Shown here: positions 57,718 to 64,000 of the stretch, piece by piece
Numbering within the stretch: position 1 is the stretch's first letter
Layout: the number at the start of each line of letters is the position of its first letter
Source of the DNA: Vicinamibacterales bacterium
Lineage (GTDB): Bacteria; Acidobacteriota; Vicinamibacteria; Vicinamibacterales; UBA8438
Assembly: GCA_958296065.1 (NCBI GenBank)
Contig: CATQHX010000010.1
Span: 124,001-188,000 of the forward strand
Length of the DNA stretch: 64,000 nt
Reading direction: 5' to 3'
Made by a program: the position numbers and the translations under genes
The notes under the pieces: generated by a model
Told to the model about the DNA's origin: nothing
Databases searched by the model: none
Seen by the model: the letters and a program-made list of their open reading frames with translations, nothing else

Positions 57718-59789
57718 GCCAATCCACCGCGGTTACGGCGGACCATCTTCGTCGTCTCGCCTACCTCTACGTGCGGCAGTCGTCCTTGCAGCAGGTGCAC
57801 GAGCACCAGGAAAGCACCGCCCGGCAGTACGCGCTGAAGCGGCGCGCCTTGGCGCTGGGCTGGGCAGCCGACCAGATCGTGGTCATCGATGAAGACCTCG
57901 GTCTGTCGGGCGCTTCGGCAGCCGAGCGGACCGGGTTCCAACGGGTCGTCGCCGACGTCGGCCTCGGACGCGTGGGCGTGGTCATGGGCCTGGAGGTCTC
58001 GCGACTCGCCCGTAACTCGAGCGATTGGCATCGCCTGCTTGAGATCTGCGCCCTGAGCGAGACGCTCATTCTGGACGAAGACGGGCTCTACGATCCGGCC
58101 CATTTCAATGATCGCCTGCTGCTTGGACTCAAGGGGACGATGAGTGAAGCCGAGTTGCACGTGCTGCGCGCGCGCCTGATCGGCGGCCAACTCAACAAGG
58201 CGCGCCGCGGCGAGCTGTCGATGCCCACGCCGTTGGGATATGTCGTCGGCCCCGACGGGAAGCTGATGCTCGATCCCGACGAGCAGGTCCAGGGCGCCGT
58301 CCGCCTCGTGTTCGAGACCTTCCAGCGCACCGAATCGGCGGGAGCGGTGGTGCGCTACTTCCGGGAGCAGGAAATCGCGTGGCCACAACGCGTCTCTGTC
58401 GGTCCGCGCGCGGGGTCGTTCGTAACCGGTGCACTCGGACACCGACGTGTGCTCCACATCCTCCACAATCCCCGTTACGCGGGAGCGTACGTCTACGGGC
58501 GGACCCGACAGCGAAAGCTCCGCCTCGCCGGACAGCCGGCTTATCGACGCCTCCCCCGTGAGGAGTGGACAGTCCTCCTGCCGAACGCCCACCCGGGTTA
58601 CATCTCCTGGGAGCAGTACGAGGCGAATCAGGCTACGCTGCTCGAGAACGCCCGGAGCACAGGTGGAGACCGGCGCAGCGCACCGCGCGAGGGCGTTGCG
58701 CTACTGCAAGGGCTCGTCCTCTGCGGTCGATGCGGTGACCGTATGACGGTTGGCTACACCGTGTCTGGTGGTCACCCGACGCCGCACTATTCCTGTCAAC
58801 GCCGCTCGATCGAACGGGCGGAGTCGCCGTGCCAGCGCCTGCCGGGCGCGGCGATCGACCGCGCGGTCAGCAAGCTCGTGCTCGAGACCATTACCCCGTC
58901 GTCGATCGACGTGGCCGTCGAGGTGTTTGACGAACTGCGGAACCGGGCCGCCGAGGTCGATCGCGCCAAGCGGGCGCAGATCGCCCGGCTGCGGGAGGAC
59001 GCCGAGCGGGCGCAACGGCAGTTTCTGCTCGTGCGGCCCGAGAATCGGCTCGTGGCCGACAACCTGGAACGCCACTGGAACCAGGCGCTCCAGCGGCTGG
59101 CCGAGGCCGAAGAAGCGTACGCGCGTGCGGGCAAGACCCAGCCGTCGCCCGTCACGGCCGAGATGCAGGAACGGGTGATGACGCTGGTCTCCGACCTGCC
59201 GCGCGTCTGGGATGACCCGCGCACGCCGGCGCGCGACCGCAAGCGGATGCTGCGACTCCTCATTGAGGATGTCACCCTGCTCCGCGACGACGTGATCCGG
59301 ATCTCCATCCGCTGGCGTGGCGGTGCGACGCGTCAGATCGAGTGTCCGCTACCTCTCGCAGCGCCGGACTTGCGTCGTACTCCGGCCGCGCTCATCGAGC
59401 ACGTCCGCGCGCTCGCCACCGAACAGACCGATGGACAGATTGCCGAGACGCTCAACCGGCGGTGGCTGCGGACCGGGTGCGGTCTGCCGTTTACCTCCAC
59501 ACGCGTCCGCACCCTGCGCGGGTCGTACAACATCGACAGCTACTTGCAGCACCTGACCAGCGCAGGCTGGCTGACCGTCCCGCAGATGGCGGCGCAACTC
59601 GACGTGCATCTGAGCACCGCCAAGAGCTTCGCGCGGGAAGGCGTCCTGCGTGCCGTGCGGGCCGACGACAAGGGCACGATACTCTTCGAGCCCCCCACCG
59701 GACCGCTGCCCGTCGCCCATCCCGGAAAACGCTTCCGGGACCGGCGCCGATACCCAAAGCTTGCATCGCAAGTACAGGAAGGTGCGTAG
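57714..59789 (+). CDS. Large serine recombinase (resolvase + recombinase + zinc ribbon)
   Basis: LAYLYVRQSSLQQVHEHQESTARQYAL, VMGLEVSRLARNSSDWHRLLEIC, LLGLKGTMSEAELHVLRARL, GLVLCGRCGDRMTVGY. Confidence 0.93.
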   Translation: MSQSTAVTADHLRRLAYLYVRQSSLQQVHEHQESTARQYALKRRALALGWAADQIVVIDEDLGLSGASAAERTGFQRVVADVGLGRVGVVMGLEVSRLARNSSDWHRLLEICALSETLILDEDGLYDPAHFNDRLLLGLKGTMSEAELHVLRARLIGGQLNKARRGELSMPTPLGYVVGPDGKLMLDPDEQVQGAVRLVFETFQRTESAGAVVRYFREQEIAWPQRVSVGPRAGSFVTGALGHRRVLHILHNPRYAGAYVYGRTRQRKLRLAGQPAYRRLPREEWTVLLPNAHPGYISWEQYEANQATLLENARSTGGDRRSAPREGVALLQGLVLCGRCGDRMTVGYTVSGGHPTPHYSCQRRSIERAESPCQRLPGAAIDRAVSKLVLETITPSSIDVAVEVFDELRNRAAEVDRAKRAQIARLREDAERAQRQFLLVRPENRLVADNLERHWNQALQRLAEAEEAYARAGKTQPSPVTAEMQERVMTLVSDLPRVWDDPRTPARDRKRMLRLLIEDVTLLRDDVIRISIRWRGGATRQIECPLPLAAPDLRRTPAALIEHVRALATEQTDGQIAETLNRRWLRTGCGLPFTSTRVRTLRGSYNIDSYLQHLTSAGWLTVPQMAAQLDVHLSTAKSFAREGVLRAVRADDKGTILFEPPTGPLPVAHPGKRFRDRRRYPKLASQVQEGA

Positions 59790-59806
59790 TATGAAGCCTG
59801 AACCTT

Positions 59807-60568
59807 GTCCCGGGGTTTTCTCGGCCGCGCCGGAATCACGACCGCGCCGTAGTGGGCGGCCAGGTCCTCGTAGCTGCGGTTGACGCCGGCCTCGTAGCGG
59901 CAGGGTCGGGTGATGGCGCTCTTCAACTGGTCGGGGACCCACAGCGTGGTGGCGCCGTCGAAGTACTCCACCATCCGGATGTGCGCGTCGACCCAGTCGG
60001 GCAACTGCTGGGTCTCGGTCGCCTCGGCGTAGGTGAAGCTGCTGGCGCCGAGCACGGAGACGAACAGCTCGACGGGCCGCAACTCGCCCGTGCGCCGGTC
60101 GACCAGCCTCGGCCGCTTGCCGGAGAAGTCGATGAAGGTCTTCTCGCCGGCGCGGTGCACCTGCCGCATCGACGGCCGCAGCCGCTTGGCCCACTGCCGG
60201 TAGATCTCGCAAAACTGCGTGTAGCGGTAGCCGCTCGGATGGACCTGGGCGTACTCCTCCCAGAGCAGTTGCAGCGTCACGCCGTCGCGCTTGAGCTCGC
60301 GGTGGACGTACGCGCAGTCAGGCCGAACCCGGACTCGGTCCCGCACCGGAGCGGGGCGGCGAAAGAGTCGAGCCTCGAGCGCCGCGTCGTCCAGCTCGGC
60401 CGGCAACGGCCAGCCGAGCCCGCTTTGGGCCGTTCTCCGCAGATAGAGCGTGACCGTGCCCACGCCCATCGCGCAGGCTTGGGCAATCGCGCGGTGCGAC
60501 AATCCGTGCTCGTGTTTGAGCCGTAGAACCTCGCGAATCTTCCTCATCAGTAGTCTCCGAGCCGGCAT
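59807..60568 (-). pseudogene. istA: IS21-A IstA N-terminal part
   Basis: MPARRLLMRKIREVLRLKHEHGLSHRAIAQACAMGVGTVTLYLRR...RAGEKTFIDFSGKR...VLGASSFTYAEATETQQLPDWVDAHIRM...HYGAVVIPARPRKPRDK|. Confidence 0.88.
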
Positions 60569-61045
60569 CGCCTCCGTCCCTCCCCTCGAAAGGGCGGAAG
60601 CATGCCGGGTCAGGCTACCGACGAGCGTTCACGATGACCGAAATCGGTGTTCAACATCCCGGAATCGGTGTTCAACTTCGTCCGAAACCGGTGTTCAACT
60701 TCGCCCGGAATGCAGAGCATTTTTCGGTCGGCGGCGCGGCGCCAGCGGTGCGACAGATGGCGCACGATGACTCGCCGCGCCGGTGAGCGAAAGATGGGTT
60801 GAACTAAGCCGCTGCCCGGTCGGCGCTATGGGGATTGAATCGGCGCGCCTGTCGACCGAGGGTGCACGGTGGTCGCGTGACTTGGGCTCGGCGGGCGCCG
60901 ATGCGCAGCTCCTGGAGGCTTGCGACGAGCGAAGTCGGAGCCTGGAGGGCACGAGGGCCGTCGAGGCGTCGTGTAAAGAGGGAGGCGAGACAGACTACTC
61001 CCGTCATGTGCGGCGCGGCGCGTTGCGGTGCAGCCGTCGGTCGTG

Positions 61046-62242
61046 TCATGACGTGTCGATGAGGGCTGGCCGCGTGTACGCACGTCGCACGGCCTCGACC
61101 ACCGTCATGTGTCCGTCACCGCAGCTCGGACACGTGCGCAGCGACTCTGCGGTCAGTGCTTCGTGACGATCACGATAGTCGGATGGCGCGGCGGTCTGGC
61201 ACGGCGGCGACGTGCCGAGCAGCTGCCGGCAGCGGGCCAGCTTCGCGGTCCGGTGGCGATTGCCGAACAACCCGTAGTGGCGAATGCGGTGGAAGCCGGT
61301 CGGCAAGACGTGCAGCAGAAACCGCCGAATGAACTCCGACGCGCTGAGCGTGGCCGTGGCGACCGAGGGAGGTTGCGTCCGGGAGTTCCGATACCGGAAG
61401 CGGACGTGGCCGGCCTCGAGAGCGACCAGTCGATCGTCGGAAATGGCAACGCGGTGCGTGTAGCGACCCACGTAGTCGAGCACCTGCTGCGGGCCGCCGA
61501 ACGGGGGCTTGGCGTACACCACCCACTCGGTCTTGCGCGCGGGCGCCAGGTGCGCGAGGAACGTGCGACGCTCGGGCAGCGCGCTCAGCGCCCCGCCGAA
61601 GCGCAGCCGCCCGGTGTCGAAGGCTTCTTCGAGGTACCGGAGAAAGAGGCGGCGGAATAGACGGGAGAGCACGCGCACCGGCAAGAAGAATCCCGGCCGG
61701 CACGCGACCCAGCGCATCCCATCGTGGGAGAGGCCGCCGCCGGGAACCACACAATGCAGGTGCGGGTGCAGGCCAAGGGTCTGGTCCCACGTGTGCAACA
61801 CCGCGATGAAGCCGATCTCGGCGCCCAGATGTTGCGGGTCGGCGGCGATCGTGCGTAGCGTCTCGGCGGTGGCCCGGAACAGGATCCCGTAGACGACGGC
61901 GGGATTCTGCAGGGCGACCGCCGCCACCACCTGCGGCACGGTGAAGACGACGTGGAAGTACTCGCAGTCGAGCAGCTCCGTGGTGCGGGCCTCGACCCAT
62001 CGCGCCCGCGCCAGCGATTGACACGAAGGGCAATGCCGGTTGCGGCAACTGTTGTACCAGACCCGCGTGTGTCCACAGCGGTCGCACGCCTCGACATGGC
62101 CGCCGAGGGCCGCGGTCCGGCACTGCTCGATGGCGGTCATCACGCGCAGGTGCGCGGTCGACAACGCGGCCCCGGCCCGGGCACGATACGCGTCGCCGTA
62201 CTGGCGGAAGACCTCCGCCACGCGAAGAAGCGGACGAGCCAC
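61046..62242 (-). CDS. IS91-family transposase (HUH/Y1, zinc-binding)
   Basis: CDRCGHTRVWYNSCRNRHCPSCQ, LHPHLHCVVPGGG, YVGRYTHRVAISDDRLV, ACRP. Confidence 0.93.
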   Translation of the reverse strand: MARPLLRVAEVFRQYGDAYRARAGAALSTAHLRVMTAIEQCRTAALGGHVEACDRCGHTRVWYNSCRNRHCPSCQSLARARWVEARTTELLDCEYFHVVFTVPQVVAAVALQNPAVVYGILFRATAETLRTIAADPQHLGAEIGFIAVLHTWDQTLGLHPHLHCVVPGGGLSHDGMRWVACRPGFFLPVRVLSRLFRRLFLRYLEEAFDTGRLRFGGALSALPERRTFLAHLAPARKTEWVVYAKPPFGGPQQVLDYVGRYTHRVAISDDRLVALEAGHVRFRYRNSRTQPPSVATATLSASEFIRRFLLHVLPTGFHRIRHYGLFGNRHRTAKLARCRQLLGTSPPCQTAAPSDYRDRHEALTAESLRTCPSCGDGHMTVVEAVRRAYTRPALIDTS

Positions 62243-62254
62243 GACGGCCCCCGG

Positions 62255-63118
62255 TCAGTGCGTGGAGACCGACGCGGTCGCCGGTCGGGGAAGCAAGTCG
62301 AGCGGGCTGGTCGCCGAACAGACCTTGGTCGTCGCCAACCGGAGGTAGCGCGCCGTGGTCTCCAACCGCCGATGACCGAGCAACAGTTGAATGGTGCGGA
62401 CGTCGGTGCCGACTTCCAGCAAGTGGACCGCGAAAGCGTGGCGGAGTGAATGCGGCGTCACGGGTTTGGCCAGCCGACTGCGATACCGGGCGAGGCGACA
62501 CGCCCACTGGACCGTCCCCTTCTGCATCGGCTGCTCTGGATTTCGCCCCGGGAAGAGCCACCGGGCCGGCCGCTCGACCCGCCACCAGGCCCGCAACTGC
62601 TCGAGCAGCGTCGGCGAGAGCATGACGTAGCGGTCGCGAGCGCCCTTGCCCTGTGCGACATGCAGGACCATCCGGTCGCTGTCGACATCGGTGACCTGGA
62701 GCCGCAGCGCTTCGCTGAGTCGCAGCCCCGCGGCGTAGCACGTGGTGAGGATCATGCGGTGCTTGGGACGCGCCACGCCGTCGAGAAACCGAACGACCTC
62801 CTCGGGGCTCAGGACGACCGGCAGCGTCTCGCCGCGCTTCGGCAACGGCAGGGCCTCGACCGCCCAGTCTCGCTTGAGCGTGACCTGATAGAGAAAACGC
62901 AGGGCCGCCACGGTGCCTGCCACCGATGTCGGCGCGAGCTGGCGGTCGTCGATCAAGTGCAACTGGTAGGTCCGGATGTCCTCGGGACCGAGCAGCTCGG
63001 GAGATTGCCCGTAGTAGCGCGCGAATTTCGCGACCTGCCGAAGATACGAGGTCTGCGTCTCGGCCGCCAGGTTCCGGATCCGCATGTCGTCGAGCATCCG
63101 TTGGCGAAGCACGGTCAT
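62255..63118 (-). CDS. Tyrosine recombinase/integrase (IS91-associated)
   Basis: TPHSLRHAFAVHLLEVGTDVRTIQLLLGHRRLETTARYLRL. Confidence 0.93.
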   Translation of the reverse strand: MTVLRQRMLDDMRIRNLAAETQTSYLRQVAKFARYYGQSPELLGPEDIRTYQLHLIDDRQLAPTSVAGTVAALRFLYQVTLKRDWAVEALPLPKRGETLPVVLSPEEVVRFLDGVARPKHRMILTTCYAAGLRLSEALRLQVTDVDSDRMVLHVAQGKGARDRYVMLSPTLLEQLRAWWRVERPARWLFPGRNPEQPMQKGTVQWACRLARYRSRLAKPVTPHSLRHAFAVHLLEVGTDVRTIQLLLGHRRLETTARYLRLATTKVCSATSPLDLLPRPATASVSTH

Positions 63119-63508
63119 GGTGAGACTCCTCTGTGAACAGCGCCGGCCTGGGCCATCCAGGCGGTCGCGCAGAAGAGCCTACGGAGGACGACGAGCAGGG
63201 AGGGGGAATCAGGAAGCAGCCGGATGGAGACCACCCGGCCTGGTCGGCGTGTGCCTGGCTCCCGCGAAGCGGGTTAGTTCAATCGGTGTTCAACTTCGTC
63301 CGAAAAACCCAGCAAACTTGTTCGAGTGACACACCACTAGCGAGGCTGCGCCTCAGACCGACGAGCATGTAGGTCTCGGTATCTGCTGACGGTAGGTCGG
63401 ACTCCGGCCGCTGCTCCCTCTGCGGCGCGAGCCGCGTTCATTTGTCGCACAATGGCGGCGGTGGCCATAGACTGGCCGATGGGGAGCCCATCGACCGGAG
63501 CCCGAGCC

Positions 63509-64000
63509 ATGAAGGTAACACGATCCGTCGCCGAGATCCTGGCCCAGCACACGACGCTGGCCCTCGAATGCATCGACCGGCTGTACCTGAACGTGTACGT
63601 GCCGGTGCTGCAGCGGGCGGCGGGCGCCGCGTATTTCTTCCGCACGATCCGGGGCTGCAGCGTGCCGTCGTCGGCGCTGATGGCGCCGATGACGCAGCGT
63701 TTCGTGGATGCCATCAAGCGGTTCGCCGAACGCGACGGCATCGACATCGTGTCGTTCCGCCGGGGCGAGCGCAAGGACGACCGCACGCAGGAGTACCTGC
63801 ATCAGTGGCCCGGGGGCGAGGGCGTGCTCTACATCGGCAAGGCGCAAGAGAAGGCGCGGGTGCAGCGCACTCAGCGCCGCCGGCGCCCGGCCGGGGCGAC
63901 CTACGCGTGGCTGGTCGACTCGACGGCGATGGTGAACCACTTCTATTTCTACGTGTTCGACGACGACTTCGGGCCGTTCTTCCTGAAGTTCTGTTCGTAC
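63509..64000 (+). CDS. Hypothetical protein, 3' partial (not in supplied ORF track)
   Basis: ATG at 63509, open to window end: MKVTRSVAEILAQHTTLALECIDRLYLNVYVPVLQRAAGAAYFFRTIRGCSVPSSALMAPMTQRFVDAIKRFAERDGIDIVSFRRGERKDD...MVNHFYFYVFDDDFGPFFLKFCSY. Confidence 0.75.
   Translation, partial: MKVTRSVAEILAQHTTLALECIDRLYLNVYVPVLQRAAGAAYFFRTIRGCSVPSSALMAPMTQRFVDAIKRFAERDGIDIVSFRRGERKDDRTQEYLHQWPGGEGVLYIGKAQEKARVQRTQRRRRPAGATYAWLVDSTAMVNHFYFYVFDDDFGPFFLKFCSY

Larger units (their letters stand above)
56451..59806 (+). mobile_element. Serine-recombinase cassette inserted at the istA KxKVE motif
   Basis: Contains DUF5372-like, HTH, small ORF and serine recombinase; both junctions share CCTT (56447-56450, 59803-59806). 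Confidence 0.7.
54380..60709 (-). mobile_element. Composite nested IS21 structure (IS21-A outer ends; IS21-B and recombinase cassette inside)
   Basis: Inverted end repeats 54380-54485 (+) vs 60619-60709 (-): gtgaacaccgatttcgg...cgtgaacgctcgtcgg. Confidence 0.65.
60799..63282 (-). mobile_element. IS91-like unit (tyrosine recombinase + IS91 transposase) bounded by 14-bp imperfect IRs
   Basis: 60799 TTGAACTAAGCCGC; 63269-63282 GCGGGTTAGTTCAA (reverse complement TTGAACTAACCCGC). Confidence 0.65.

Noticed and set aside
57450-58592. 380-aa minus-strand ORF
   Set aside because: Antisense to the serine recombinase.
61170-62741. 523-aa minus-strand ORF
   Set aside because: Alternate frame of IS91 transposase/integrase genes.

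Overview
This is a high-GC bacterial window with a short ordinary segment (M23 peptidase, cupredoxin lipoprotein, ctaA-ctaB-DUF420 haem A genes) followed by roughly 55 kb of accessory DNA dominated by mobile elements and candidate defence genes. The main defence locus (about 28.7-46.6 kb) has a SNF2 helicase, an embedded VapBC-like pair, a 1713-aa Eco57I/DrmMI-like adenine methylase, a two-gene CBASS-like pair (CD-NTase + patatin phospholipase), a small RHH/OB-like protein and a ~2180-aa helicase-DUF1998 protein. It resembles class-1 DISARM with a fused DrmA/DrmB-like protein and other systems nested inside. Further candidates are a PD-(D/E)XK-like/NACHT NTPase (18.6-20.9 kb), two UvrD-like helicases with RelE-like N-termini (11.4 and 50.3 kb; the first has a small partner), two nuclease-like proteins, and a HEPN-like protein whose C-terminus looks like a VapB antitoxin, next to a VapC. 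The right end is a nest of insertion elements (IS110, IS200, two different IS21s, a serine-recombinase cassette at the DDE catalytic-Glu motif of istA, IS91 + tyrosine recombinase). Many relics are frameshifted or truncated. No CRISPR array, rRNA or complete tRNA was seen. All family calls come from reading motifs; no database search was run.
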